Assembly (NCBI GenBank): GCA_021797995.1
Contig: JAJZYR010000006.1
Coordinates: 1-49,469 of the forward strand
Direction of reading: 5' to 3'
Source of the DNA: Microcaldota archaeon
GTDB taxonomy: Archaea; Micrarchaeota; Micrarchaeia; Micrarchaeales; CABMGC01
DNA length: 49,469 bases
A program made the position numbers and the translations under genes. Shown here piece after piece: positions 30,877 to 40,199 of this stretch; the first letter of the stretch is position 1; every line of letters starts with the position of its first letter. The notes beneath the pieces were generated by a model, which was given only the letters and a program-made list of their open reading frames with translations, ran no database searches and was not told where the DNA came from.

Positions 30877-31287
30877 CTATTTCGTGTCAAGGAGCTCATT
30901 GAGGCTGGCATCCACACTCGATATATGCTCGTTCTCCCGCGGAACATGTGTGAGCTTGGCAGACCTGAATCTCTTTAGGAGCTCCTTTGCATCTTTATTC
31001 AATATCCCGAGCTCCTTGTCCTTTATCTTCCACTCCCCTCTTAGCTGATACACCACGATCTGGCTGTCAGAGTAAAGCTCAACTTCGTTGTCTGTTCCGA
31101 AGTCCTTTGCAACCCTCTTAAGCGCCTCGACCACAGCGATGTACTCCGCCTGGTTATTCGTTTTTATCCCGTTGTATATGCTCTGCTTTGCCAGGAGCCT
31201 GTGCGAAGAGTCAAAGACTTCGTATCCAGACGCGCTCTTGCCTGGATTGTTCCTAGAAGCCCCGTCGGTGTAAACATAAATCAGCAT
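30877..31287 (-). CDS. rnhA: Ribonuclease HI
   Basis: About 136 residues. It cleaves RNA in RNA-DNA hybrids. The four acidic catalytic positions are visible: Asp in VYTDGASRNNPG, Glu in NNQAEYIAVVEAL, Asp in ELYSDSQIVV, and Asp in SSVDASLNE near the end. The HVPRENEH segment precedes the last one. ATG 31287 is chosen; GTG 31299 in frame would sit within the likely Shine-Dalgarno GGTG. It follows the phosphoesterase gene on the same strand. Confidence 0.92.
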   Translation of the reverse strand: MLIYVYTDGASRNNPGKSASGYEVFDSSHRLLAKQSIYNGIKTNNQAEYIAVVEALKRVAKDFGTDNEVELYSDSQIVVYQLRGEWKIKDKELGILNKDAKELLKRFRSAKLTHVPRENEHISSVDASLNELLDTK

Positions 31288-31309
31288 TTCATTACGCACC
31301 TACTTGAAC

Positions 31310-32062
31310 CTATAACGATATATCCCTTAGCCCCTTTATCCTTCCGAAGTTCAGGGTCTCCCCTTCCCCGATGCATAGCGCCTCCATGCTGTCCACATCA
31401 AGCATATCCCTGAAGACCGGCGCCAGCCTTCCTATCCCTCTCTCGGCGTTCACGCTGAAGCCCGCTGCAAAGAAGTTCATGGCCGGCAGGACCAGTATCT
31501 CGCGCTTATCCTTCATCCTTCCGTGGAGGAAGCATTTCAGCTTCTCCTTCGCGCCAAGCCTGTTGTAGATCGCAATTGACGGGTGGACATGGCCCATGAT
31601 CAGGAGCTTTCCTCCCTTCTCGTGTGGCGCCTCCTCTCCATGGAAGAAGAGGTATCCGCCGATCAATGCCTCCTGCGTGTAGAGCTCCATCCCGAACGGT
31701 TCCTTCAGCCTGTCTATGAAATTGTCGTGGTTTCCCTTGATCAGCGTTATTGCCTTCAGTCCGAGACTGTACCTCAGGAAGTCCACAAACTCGCGTGTCT
31801 CGTTGAACTCCTCCACATGGACATGCGAGAACTCGTTCTTTATATCGCCGTCGACTATAATCCTCTCTGCACCTGTCCTGCTGATGGCGTCCTTGAGTTC
31901 CTCCTTTATGTGCCTGAGATTGGCCTTCGGAAGGAATACCCCTCTGTCCGCAGAGACGCCCTCGTACCCGAGGTGAAGGTCCGTGCAGACTATCGCGGAG
32001 AGGTCTCTTATGTAAAGGACAGGAAGCCCCTCGAGTATCTCGACTCCCCTTGCTATCTCCAT
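31310..32062 (-). CDS. Calcineurin-like metallophosphoesterase, Lhr-associated
   Basis: 250 residues. Metal-site motifs are TDLHLGY, VDGDIKNEF, KGNHDNF and GHVHPSI, the complete metallophosphoesterase set (the usual GDx DxG region reads DGDIKN). The gene starts 1 bp after the Lhr helicase stop, a pairing widely conserved in archaea, and probably acts in nucleic acid repair with it. Substrate and metal are not visible. Confidence 0.9.
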   Translation of the reverse strand: MEIARGVEILEGLPVLYIRDLSAIVCTDLHLGYEGVSADRGVFLPKANLRHIKEELKDAISRTGAERIIVDGDIKNEFSHVHVEEFNETREFVDFLRYSLGLKAITLIKGNHDNFIDRLKEPFGMELYTQEALIGGYLFFHGEEAPHEKGGKLLIMGHVHPSIAIYNRLGAKEKLKCFLHGRMKDKREILVLPAMNFFAAGFSVNAERGIGRLAPVFRDMLDVDSMEALCIGEGETLNFGRIKGLRDISL

Positions 32063-32063
32063 G

Positions 32064-34718
32064 CTATCCCTTCCTTATCCTTGCTATTACCTGCTTGTGC
32101 AGTTCCCTGACGTGCCTCCTCCTGTCCTTCATCATTATCACGTCGGCCTCGCCGAAGGTTATCATCATGTGTGCGAAGGGCGAGGGTACATCCGTCTCTA
32201 TTATACTGTGGCGTATCTCCCCGGAAACCAGCCTTTTCAGTATTTGCGCCGCCCTGGGCAGGTCCATCACGTCGTCTAATATCTCCCTGTATGTTTCCTT
32301 GATTATGGGGAAGTCCCTGCTTATCTCCTCCGCCGCCTTGAGTATCAGCTGCGAGTTTATCTGCTGCCTCCTTACGCTTATCCTTACTCCCTTGTAGTTC
32401 CTGAGGATCATGAAGCTTCTAGCGGCATTGTACCTGAACCTTCTCTTCATCATCTCCGTCTTTCTTATGTTTTCCGTCAGTATGACGCGCACGTCATCCC
32501 CTCCTGCTGCCCCTATCAGCGCTTCTACATCTTTCCTATTCACTTTTACAGAGGAGTCGGTAATGAGCACAAAGCCGTTGTCGGTGATGTTTACAGCCAC
32601 GTCGGTTTCGGCCGCTTCGCCGAGCTTTACCGCAAAGACTCTCGACAGCGCGTCGTTTATCCTCCTCCCATAGAGGCTGTGGAATATCACGAGGGTCCTT
32701 CCGCCCTCCTTGTCGACCGTTCTCTCTATGAGCAGCATGCGGTCGTTAGGCACCTGCCCGACATAGAGAAGCTGCTGCACGAAATAATTGAAGATCGCTG
32801 CCTTGGCGTTTGCGTCAATGGGCATTGCATCTAGTATCTTCAGCGCTTCTCCGCTAGGCGCGAGCATGCTCCTGTCAAGGAGGCCAAGGGCTTTCACGCC
32901 CTTTCCCTTCACGCTGCCTATTGCATCGGCCATCCGCTCCCTGAACCTGCCTATCTCGATTGCAAGTTCGTAGGTGAGTGGCAGCTGCTCGGAGTACCAT
33001 GGGGGTATCGTTGGCACCTGGCCTGGCGCAGGGGTAACGTAGGCCTTCATGATCCTTGAGTAATCGAAGCTGTACTGCTTGCCCCCAAGCACGAAGACGT
33101 CGCCAGGCTTGAGCCGCGAGAGGAACTCCTCCTCAATGCTCCCTATCCACTTGTTGTCATGGGTGAGCACGTCGACAGCAACCTCGTCAGGTATGGTCCC
33201 TATGTTCATGAAGTAGATAAGCTTGGTGAGTTTCCCCTTCCTCCCGAACGCGCCCTCCCTCTCATCGTACCAGATCTTCGCGTAGACCCTCCTGCTCTCC
33301 AGCCCGACATACTTCCCGGCAAGGTACTCAACGACCGACAGAAAGTCGGCCTTCGTTAGCGTATGGTACGGGTATGCATTCCTTACAAGCGCGTACGCCT
33401 CGTCTATCGTCCATTTCTTTGTCTGCGACATGCCTACTATATGCTGCGAGAGGACGTCAAGCGCATTCTTCGGGGTCACGAATGTGTCCATGTGCCTCTT
33501 CATTGCCGCGTCGAGCATCACCGAGCACTCGACAAGGTCATCGCGGTTCGTCACTATGACCTCGCCCTTTGCCGTGTCGCTGAAGCTGTGCCCGCTTCTT
33601 CCAATCCTCTGAACTGCCCTCGCCACGCTCTTCGGCGAGCCTATCTGCACGACATTGTCTATGGTGCCTATGTCTATCCCGAGCTCAAGGCTCGTTGACG
33701 ACACCGCTGCCTTCAGCTTCCCCTTCTTGAGCAGCTCCTCGACCCCGAGCCTCGTCTCCCTTGACAGTGAGCCGTGGTGCGCGGCAATGTGCTCCTCGCC
33801 GTACTTGAACCTCTTTATGAGGTTGTATACCACCCTCTCCGTCCCGCTCCTCGTATTCGTAAACACCAGCGTAGTCCTGTTCTTCCTTATTACCGCGTCT
33901 ATGGTCCTGTATATGGAATTGTCTATCACGGCGTCGCTGGCGTTTACTATATCCCTTACCGGCGACATGGCGACGAAGTCAAGCTTCTTGTCCCACGTGG
34001 CGTCGACGACGGAGCAGTCCCTCTCCTCCTCTCCGCTGTACCCTACCAGAAATCTTGCGGCTTCGTCAAGCGGCGCAAGCGTGGCTCCCATCCCTATCCT
34101 TGTAAAGTCGTGCCCGATGATCCCGGCGAGCCTTTCCACGGAAAGGGAGAGGTGCACGCCCCTCTTGTTGTTCGCAAGCTCATGGAGCTCATCGACCACG
34201 AAGTACCGCACCCCCTTCAGGTGCTCGACGAATCTCTCGGAGTTGATCAGGATTGCAAGGCTCTCCGGTGTCGTCACAAGGATGTTCGGCGGTTTCTTCA
34301 GCATCCTCTGCCTCTCGGATTGCGGCGTGTCCCCTGTTCTTATCCCGACGCTTATCCTCTTGATGGGCAGTACAATGTCGGAATAAAGCTCCGCGAGCGG
34401 CCCGGTAAGGTTCCTATAAATGTCGTTATTCAGGGCCCTGAGTGGAGAGACATAGATGCAGTACACCTTGTCCTCGAGCTTGTTTGCCAGCGAGAGGTTC
34501 ATCAGGTCGCTGAGTATGGACATGAATGCGGAGAAGGTCTTCCCGCTCCCCGTCGGCGCGGTTATCAGCACATTCCTCTTCTCGGATATCAGCTTGAAGG
34601 AGTATCTCTGCGGCGGCGTAGGCTCCTTGTACCTCTTTTCGAACCACCTCCTTATGAAGAGATTGAGGCTGTCCAGGCTCTCCTCTATGCTAAATGGCTT
34701 TTCTGGATGCTGTATCAT
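32064..34718 (-). CDS. lhr: Lhr-type ATP-dependent helicase (Lhr-Core)
   Basis: About 884 residues, superfamily 2. Motif I APTGSGKT, motif Ia/Ib segments, motif II DELHE (DExH), III-like MGATLAP, IV TLVFTNTRS, V SSTSLELGID and VI QRIGRSGH are in order in the first 380 residues, followed by the winged helix and the Lhr-specific C-terminal domain (PPWYSEQLPLTYELA, LIERTVDKEGGRTLVIFHSLYGRR). Lhr enzymes unwind RNA-DNA hybrids and damaged DNA. ATG 34718 is chosen; a TTG at 34733 is in frame. Operon with the phosphoesterase. Confidence 0.93.
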   Translation of the reverse strand: MIQHPEKPFSIEESLDSLNLFIRRWFEKRYKEPTPPQRYSFKLISEKRNVLITAPTGSGKTFSAFMSILSDLMNLSLANKLEDKVYCIYVSPLRALNNDIYRNLTGPLAELYSDIVLPIKRISVGIRTGDTPQSERQRMLKKPPNILVTTPESLAILINSERFVEHLKGVRYFVVDELHELANNKRGVHLSLSVERLAGIIGHDFTRIGMGATLAPLDEAARFLVGYSGEEERDCSVVDATWDKKLDFVAMSPVRDIVNASDAVIDNSIYRTIDAVIRKNRTTLVFTNTRSGTERVVYNLIKRFKYGEEHIAAHHGSLSRETRLGVEELLKKGKLKAAVSSTSLELGIDIGTIDNVVQIGSPKSVARAVQRIGRSGHSFSDTAKGEVIVTNRDDLVECSVMLDAAMKRHMDTFVTPKNALDVLSQHIVGMSQTKKWTIDEAYALVRNAYPYHTLTKADFLSVVEYLAGKYVGLESRRVYAKIWYDEREGAFGRKGKLTKLIYFMNIGTIPDEVAVDVLTHDNKWIGSIEEEFLSRLKPGDVFVLGGKQYSFDYSRIMKAYVTPAPGQVPTIPPWYSEQLPLTYELAIEIGRFRERMADAIGSVKGKGVKALGLLDRSMLAPSGEALKILDAMPIDANAKAAIFNYFVQQLLYVGQVPNDRMLLIERTVDKEGGRTLVIFHSLYGRRINDALSRVFAVKLGEAAETDVAVNITDNGFVLITDSSVKVNRKDVEALIGAAGGDDVRVILTENIRKTEMMKRRFRYNAARSFMILRNYKGVRISVRRQQINSQLILKAAEEISRDFPIIKETYREILDDVMDLPRAAQILKRLVSGEIRHSIIETDVPSPFAHMMITFGEADVIMMKDRRRHVRELHKQVIARIRKG

Positions 34719-34868
34719 CGGATCATCATGCAAACTGAAAAGTAGGTGCAGTATATCCTATTCATGGCGAATATTAAAATGTACGCCCTTTCTGACCCAC
34801 GATTGCCGAAGCGGATACACACATTTAATAAGTGTTTTGCATTGATAAGCTAAGGATGTTGTGGTAAG

Positions 34869-35168
34869 ATGGCAAAGATGTCGAGGTCGAGCAAGGCGAG
34901 AAGGATAGAAGCGATAGAAAGGTCCCAGAGGCTTACCCAATTCTTTGAGGATAGCACCAACGAGAGCGACGCCCTTCTGGGCAGTGCAGGCGAATCCAGG
35001 CCGTCGAGCGAGTCCCACATCCTCGATCTCCTCGAAAGCAGCAAGGCAGAGAGAAGCCTCGAGTCGCTTGGTAGTCATGCTAAGAAGGCGCACGCCCAAA
35101 GGCCAACAAGGGCATTGAAGGGGCATGGCAGGAAGGGGCCAAGGCCGGCAAGACGGAAGGCAAGATAA
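34869..35168 (+). CDS. Basic hypothetical protein, 99 residues
   Basis: Not recognised. The N-terminus is MAKMSRSSKARRIEAIERSQRL, the middle is acidic and Ser-rich (TNESDALLGSAGESRPSSES), and the last 35 residues are strongly basic with Gly and Pro (ALKGHGRKGPRPARRKAR). The composition suggests a nucleic-acid- or ribosome-binding protein. A TATA-like box (CATTTAATAAG) lies about 40 bp before the ATG. It is divergent from the Lhr gene. Confidence 0.65.
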   Translation: MAKMSRSSKARRIEAIERSQRLTQFFEDSTNESDALLGSAGESRPSSESHILDLLESSKAERSLESLGSHAKKAHAQRPTRALKGHGRKGPRPARRKAR

Positions 35169-35240
35169 GCGCTGCGCTGTTCCGGTGCACCTGCTTTATC
35201 ATAGAATGGTATCAAGAAGCATCTGGAATCCTATGCATAC

Positions 35241-36440
35241 TCAGTTATCATCGTCCCTCTTGCCTTTGCCAACGGATAGCCTGACCCCGTTGCCCGGGTC
35301 CCTGGTTATCGTTATATCGAGCTGCTCGCTGCCCAGCATGTGACGCAACTCCTCGTACGTGTACGAGCCTATGTCATCATTCATCTTGTTCTTGAGCACC
35401 TCCGCCCTCCTCTCGATCAGCGTGCCCCTCTCAATTGTGGTGTACCTTAGCGAGAGCGCGGGTTTCTCAGCACCGTAGATGTCCTCTATGCCAAGCTCCA
35501 TTGGCTTGTACCCCTCGCTCTGATATATGAACGGCAGGACCGCGGCGAACTCGGCAGTTATCGTGCCTACAACGGCATCAACTGCCGACTTGTCCCCAGC
35601 CACGACGAAGTCATCGCCGTTGAGGAAGCCCACGAAGACGCTGTCCTTGCTCTCCCTTACCCTGTCCTGCAAGAGCTGCGAGACGAGCCTGAGTATCGTT
35701 ATCCCGGACATGTTGCCGAACTCCTTTGCGAACTCCGCAAGGCCGTCCACCATCAGCCGCCCTATCTCCAACTTGCTGTCGGCGTCCTTGAGCGCCTTCT
35801 CCACTGCATCTGAGATCCTGTCCTCGTTCGGAAGGTCAATGAGCGGGTCGAACTTCTTGCCCTTCTTCTTGAGGAAGATCGTGACAAGGCTCCTGAGCTC
35901 CGCGGGATCAAAAGGCTTCTTGATATAGTAGTCGGCGCCGTACTTTATGCCCTTGAACCTGTTCGATGTGGCATCCATGGCGCTTACGATTATGACTACG
36001 AGGTCCTTAAGGCTCTTGTCGGTCTTTATGCTCTGGCAGATGTCAAGCCCGTCCATTCCAGGCAGCATCAGGTCAAGTATGACGAGGTCCGGCTTCTCGA
36101 ACTTTATCTTCTCGAGCGCTTCCTTGCCGTCATAAACCTGCTTCACGTCAAAGCCCTTTCCGACTGAGAGCATCATGAGCTTGTTTATGTTCCTGTCGTC
36201 CTCGACGATCATTATCCTCCTGAACGGAGGCTCGTCCTGGAGTATGTAATATGTAAGTATCCCGCCACTGTTCCTTGATGCTATGGCATTGGCAATCTCA
36301 AGCTCATGAAGACCCCTCTTCAGTGCCTCCTCGTCGATTCCGGAGTGTGAGGCAAACTCCCTGAGTTCGTTGTATGTGACCTGCTGCTTGTCATTGATAA
36401 CAGAGATGATGTCTGACTTTATGCCCTCTATAGCTTCCAT
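35241..36440 (-). CDS. Response regulator: winged-HTH-like, receiver and degenerate GGDEF-like domain
   Basis: 399 residues. Residues 1-70 look like a small winged helix (NELREFASHSGIDEEALKRGLHELE). Residues 73-190 are a receiver domain with acidic pocket (EDDRNI), phosphoacceptor Asp123 in LVILDLMLPGMDG, Ser153 (IIVSAMDA) and Lys174 (YYIKKPFDP). Residues about 195-290 start with FDPLIDLPNEDRI and carry NGDDF (274-278) where diguanylate cyclases have GGDEF; the GG is lost (N-G), so cyclic-di-GMP synthesis is unlikely. A C-terminal 110 residues follow. It is encoded near a large sensor kinase at 37819 and probably forms its partner. Confidence 0.85.
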   Translation of the reverse strand: MEAIEGIKSDIISVINDKQQVTYNELREFASHSGIDEEALKRGLHELEIANAIASRNSGGILTYYILQDEPPFRRIMIVEDDRNINKLMMLSVGKGFDVKQVYDGKEALEKIKFEKPDLVILDLMLPGMDGLDICQSIKTDKSLKDLVVIIVSAMDATSNRFKGIKYGADYYIKKPFDPAELRSLVTIFLKKKGKKFDPLIDLPNEDRISDAVEKALKDADSKLEIGRLMVDGLAEFAKEFGNMSGITILRLVSQLLQDRVRESKDSVFVGFLNGDDFVVAGDKSAVDAVVGTITAEFAAVLPFIYQSEGYKPMELGIEDIYGAEKPALSLRYTTIERGTLIERRAEVLKNKMNDDIGSYTYEELRHMLGSEQLDITITRDPGNGVRLSVGKGKRDDDN

Positions 36441-36564
36441 GGCGTGTGTATCGCAGCACAGATTTATACGCCTTGCTGCGGTCTGCTCCCATCCTCACTA
36501 TAAATGAGCATGGATCTCCCATCTCATAAGGTTTTAATAACTGTGCCATGTCATAATTGAAAGT

Positions 36565-37656
36565 ATGGTATTCGGTGCAAAGCAGGGCCGCCTGTCAGGG
36601 ACCAGCCTGCCAGGCCATAAACACAAGCCAGGCGCAGCTGGCGGGCGGCGCGCCATCCCTAAGATAGCTCTGCTGGCCATAGCCATAGTGGTAGTTGCCG
36701 CAGCGGTGGCGTTTCTTCTGCTTTCATCAGGCACTCCAGGCACGTACGACCTGAGTTCCAATGTGACTCTCCAGCTTGCAGTGAACAAGAGCGTGCTCCT
36801 TCAGATAAGCTCCTCTCCGGTGCCGTTTGCGCTTCAGTTTACCGGCAGCAAGCCTGGCGGCTACTATGCCTTCTACCTTAGCAGGACGCCTGTGCTCTCG
36901 AATCCGATATACTCATTCGCCCTCTCCAAGGGCCAGGCAGTGAATATAAGCACTGCAGGCACACAGGCCGCAAACCTGAAGATAGAGCTGGTATCGGCCA
37001 CAAACTCCTCTGTTATGGTTCTGCTCACCCCTGTCCCGCTCGCATTCGGGATAAAGGCAAGCGGAGTTACGGTGCTGAATCCGCAGTCAGGCAGGAGCCC
37101 CCCTTCAACAGTCCCGTCGTCCACGACCTCCATAGCGCCATCCAAGAACACATCCCAGCAGCCTAATACAACAACCAATCCTGTGACCACAGTCACTGCA
37201 GTCAAGTCGTCCATCGGCGGAAATTACACTGAGGCCCAGGTCATGCTCGCAGCAAACGAGACTGAGTACGGAAAGCTGATGAATGATTACAACAGTCTCT
37301 ATGTCACGGACCAGGGCTGCACAGAGAGCAGCTATGATTCCGCATACACGTCGAAATTCAATTCTGCCCCTTCGGGCCCTAATTCCTACGCAAATGTTTC
37401 GCAGCTAACCCCATATGCCATAACGCACAACGTCTCATATGTTGCAGGCAACATGTACAAGGTGACTTATAGCACGGTATCCCACTCTAAGTCTACAACA
37501 GGAGCCGTGCTCAGCCTGACAGTCGATGCAAACAGCGGCTCAGTGGCTAACTACACGTTCGAGGGGCCGTTTGCCGGGCAAAGCTACGCCGGCCTGAATG
37601 GTGCATACGCTACGGCAAGCGGCGTCTCGGGCTCATGCGGTGCATACCTGCCGTGA
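36565..37656 (+). CDS. Ser/Thr-rich protein with N-terminal membrane anchor
   Basis: 363 residues. A basic cytosolic start (1-30) leads to one hydrophobic helix (PKIALLAIAIVVVAAAVAFL, about 33-55) and then an extracellular-looking domain. Residues about 175-220 are a Ser/Thr/Pro linker (SPPSTVPSSTTSIAPSKNTS) that should be O-glycosylated; several N-x-S/T sites (NSS, NVS, NKS) could be N-glycosylated. The C-terminal domain holds two Cys (DQGCTES and GSCGAYLP) that may pair. No family recognised. It lies between the response regulator and the sensor kinase and could be a surface target or sensor component of that system. Confidence 0.75.
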   Translation: MVFGAKQGRLSGTSLPGHKHKPGAAGGRRAIPKIALLAIAIVVVAAAVAFLLLSSGTPGTYDLSSNVTLQLAVNKSVLLQISSSPVPFALQFTGSKPGGYYAFYLSRTPVLSNPIYSFALSKGQAVNISTAGTQAANLKIELVSATNSSVMVLLTPVPLAFGIKASGVTVLNPQSGRSPPSTVPSSTTSIAPSKNTSQQPNTTTNPVTTVTAVKSSIGGNYTEAQVMLAANETEYGKLMNDYNSLYVTDQGCTESSYDSAYTSKFNSAPSGPNSYANVSQLTPYAITHNVSYVAGNMYKVTYSTVSHSKSTTGAVLSLTVDANSGSVANYTFEGPFAGQSYAGLNGAYATASGVSGSCGAYLP

Positions 37657-37818
37657 CCATATCCTTGCGCTACATGCGGCAGACCCAATGCACGAAGGTG
37701 TGCCAGCCGTGAAATCCGGATGCCATTGACGACATAATAAATACGGTCCATGTCTTCCCGGCTCTCAGCGAGGGGTCCAAGTTCGCTGGCTCGCATCTGT
37801 CTTGCGGCACGGATAAAC

Positions 37819-40074
37819 TTAGCCTTCCGGCTTCTCCTGCTGCGGCTCTGCCGGCTGTGCCTGCTTCCTCTTCTTCTTCTCGAGCGGAATGGTAAACCAG
37901 AAGGTGCTTCCCTTTCCCATCTCAGACTTGACACCGACCTTGCCTCCATGCAGGTTTACGATCTCCTTGACTATCGAGAGACCGAGCCCGGTGCCTGCCT
38001 TCGGCTGCATCGTAAGGTCTTTTCTGGAGACCTGGTAAAACTTCCTGAAGAGCTTTGCCCTATCCTCCTCCCTTATCCCTACGCCAGTGTCTGCTACCTC
38101 AACCCTTGCATACCTTCCCTTCCTGGTGACCGAGATCTTTATGCCGCCTTTCTCGGTGAACTTCAGCGCGTTGTCTATAAGGTTCACAAAAACCTGTATG
38201 ATCCTGTTCGGATCCGCCGGGACTGCAGGAACGTTGTAGTCTATGTTTATCGAGAAGTAGAGGCCCTGCCCCTTCGCCCTCTCCGCAAGCGCCCTGACGC
38301 TTGGGTTCTCCCCGACGTCTTTGAAGTCAACCTGCTGTATATCCAGTTTTATCTTTCCTGATGCGAGCTTTGCAACATCAAGGATCTGGAGTATGAGCGC
38401 CATGAGCCTGTCTACCTCCCCGAGCACGGTGTCCAGGGCGCCCTTCTGCTCATCCGTTATGGCCCCGAACTGTCCCTCCATCATGAGCTTAGAGTATCCC
38501 TTTATGCTTGTCAGCGGCGTCTTGAGGTCGTGGGAAATGTTATATATGAATTGCGTCTTGAGGTCGCTTTCAGCCTTCAGCTTCTCCTCGTGCCTCTCCG
38601 CATCAGCGAGCCTGTCCATCGATTCCTCATATTCCCGCTTCGTAAGCAGCTCCTGCCCTATGCTAAGGTATCCAGCCTGCCTTCCAGATTCGTCTGCAAG
38701 CCCGAGAAGGTTCATGTTTACCGGTATCACGTCGGTTCTGCTCCTTCCGGCAATGTTGAGGAACATTCCTGTCACGGAGCTATTCTTCTTCAGCAGCGCG
38801 AACGCCTCTGTAATCCGCGCCAGGCTCTCCGCATCCGCGCATAGCGTCGAGATCGGCACCTTCTCCAGCTCCTGGCTCCTGTATCCGAGGAGCCTCTCCG
38901 CCGCCTTGTTTATCCCAGAGATGTATCCAAGGGAATCGATCTTTATGACAAGATCTGTCGAGAGCTGCGCGAAGTCGTCTGCAAACTTCTGCGCCGCGCC
39001 TATCCTCTTTCCATAGTCATTCATTATAATGCAGGAGAAGCCAAGGTCATTCTTCAGGAGCGTAAGCCTCACCTCTGCAAAGAGGTCGTTTCCAAGGTTG
39101 AGCCTTGCAGGCACCGAAAGCGCCTTGCCGTCCGATTCTTCAAGCTTCCTTATCAACTCCCCGGAGTCGACGACGAGGTCCGTGAGGCGCAGTCCCTCTA
39201 TCGCCGTCTTGAGAATCCTATCCGTATTGGCGCTTGACCATACGAATCGCATCCCGCCGTCAAGCAGCGCGTAGATCTCCTCCCCGTATTCGAAGAGGAG
39301 CTCTTTCTCCCTGAGCCTGATCTCCTCGGTTTCATCCTGTATAAGGACGTGCATGAGTCTCTCGCTTATCCTGCTCGACGTCATAAGGAAGGTTCGGTCG
39401 GGGTAGAGCCCGCTTCTGACTTCGATAGGCTTCCCAAGGCACAGCTTGGCAAGCTCACCGCCGTCAATGAGAAAGAACTCCTTCATGTTCCTTCCCGGCA
39501 TGTCCTTGGCCGGCTTGTCGACCAGGTTAAGGAAGCCCTTATTGGCCTTCATTAAGCCTCCTGATGTGTCCATAAGCGCCTGTGGGAGTATGCTGTTGAA
39601 TGCCGCGTCAAAGTACCTGGCCATGCTTAGGCTCCTCTCCCTCTCGAGCTTCACGTAAGCTGCGCTTCCTATAATGCCGGATATCACAGCCAGCGCCCCG
39701 GATGCGTTCTGGTCAAAGGCATCCTCGGACCTTGAGAGCAGGGTTATCATGCCCAAGCCCTTTCCTTCAGCAACTACAGGCAGCACCGCGCAGCTCCTGA
39801 ACCCAGCTTTGTAGCTGCTTATGAGCTCCGGGAAGGCCGAGTAGTCGCTCAGCCTGTTGTCCAGATACGGCTTTCCGCCGCTGAGCAGCGCCTCATCCGT
39901 CTGCGTTCTTGATGCGCCCCTGGCAGTCAGATCCTTCGAAGTCACCTCATCGGCCATGAACGCCGACTTAATCCTCTGCCCTGACTTGGAGAGAAGGTCG
40001 GATACGCTCCCCGCTTCCCTCCCGAGGCCCAGCACCTCGGTCATAAGTCTGTCGATGGGTACTGAAAGCGGCAT
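37819..40074 (-). CDS. Sensor histidine kinase with GAF and PAS domains
   Basis: About 751 residues, no transmembrane helix seen, so cytosolic. An N-terminal GAF-like region (about 1-150, CAVLPVVAEGKGLGMITLL) is followed by PAS-like units (IISGLMKANKGFLNL, then YISGINKAAERLLGYRSQEL with a SITEAFALLKK segment). The kinase core has the H-box NISHDLKTPLTSIKGYS (phosphoacceptor His, about residue 515), N-box NLIDNALKF, G1 VADTGVGI, F-box and G2 GTGLGLSIVKEIV, all intact. The C-terminus is Lys/Gln/Pro-rich. The likely partner is the receiver protein at 35241. ATG 40074 is chosen; ATG 40101 in frame lies within 7 bp of the promoter AT-box. Confidence 0.88.
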   Translation of the reverse strand: MPLSVPIDRLMTEVLGLGREAGSVSDLLSKSGQRIKSAFMADEVTSKDLTARGASRTQTDEALLSGGKPYLDNRLSDYSAFPELISSYKAGFRSCAVLPVVAEGKGLGMITLLSRSEDAFDQNASGALAVISGIIGSAAYVKLERERSLSMARYFDAAFNSILPQALMDTSGGLMKANKGFLNLVDKPAKDMPGRNMKEFFLIDGGELAKLCLGKPIEVRSGLYPDRTFLMTSSRISERLMHVLIQDETEEIRLREKELLFEYGEEIYALLDGGMRFVWSSANTDRILKTAIEGLRLTDLVVDSGELIRKLEESDGKALSVPARLNLGNDLFAEVRLTLLKNDLGFSCIIMNDYGKRIGAAQKFADDFAQLSTDLVIKIDSLGYISGINKAAERLLGYRSQELEKVPISTLCADAESLARITEAFALLKKNSSVTGMFLNIAGRSRTDVIPVNMNLLGLADESGRQAGYLSIGQELLTKREYEESMDRLADAERHEEKLKAESDLKTQFIYNISHDLKTPLTSIKGYSKLMMEGQFGAITDEQKGALDTVLGEVDRLMALILQILDVAKLASGKIKLDIQQVDFKDVGENPSVRALAERAKGQGLYFSINIDYNVPAVPADPNRIIQVFVNLIDNALKFTEKGGIKISVTRKGRYARVEVADTGVGIREEDRAKLFRKFYQVSRKDLTMQPKAGTGLGLSIVKEIVNLHGGKVGVKSEMGKGSTFWFTIPLEKKKRKQAQPAEPQQEKPEG

Positions 40075-40199
40075 CACTGCACCATATCTATGTATGCACA
40101 TTCAATATTAATCCTTGCATGCAGAAAATCCGTATGTGCCGGCAATGCAGGTGCATGGAACAGGCACATAACCTTCCGGGCGGATAAGCGGGCATTACG

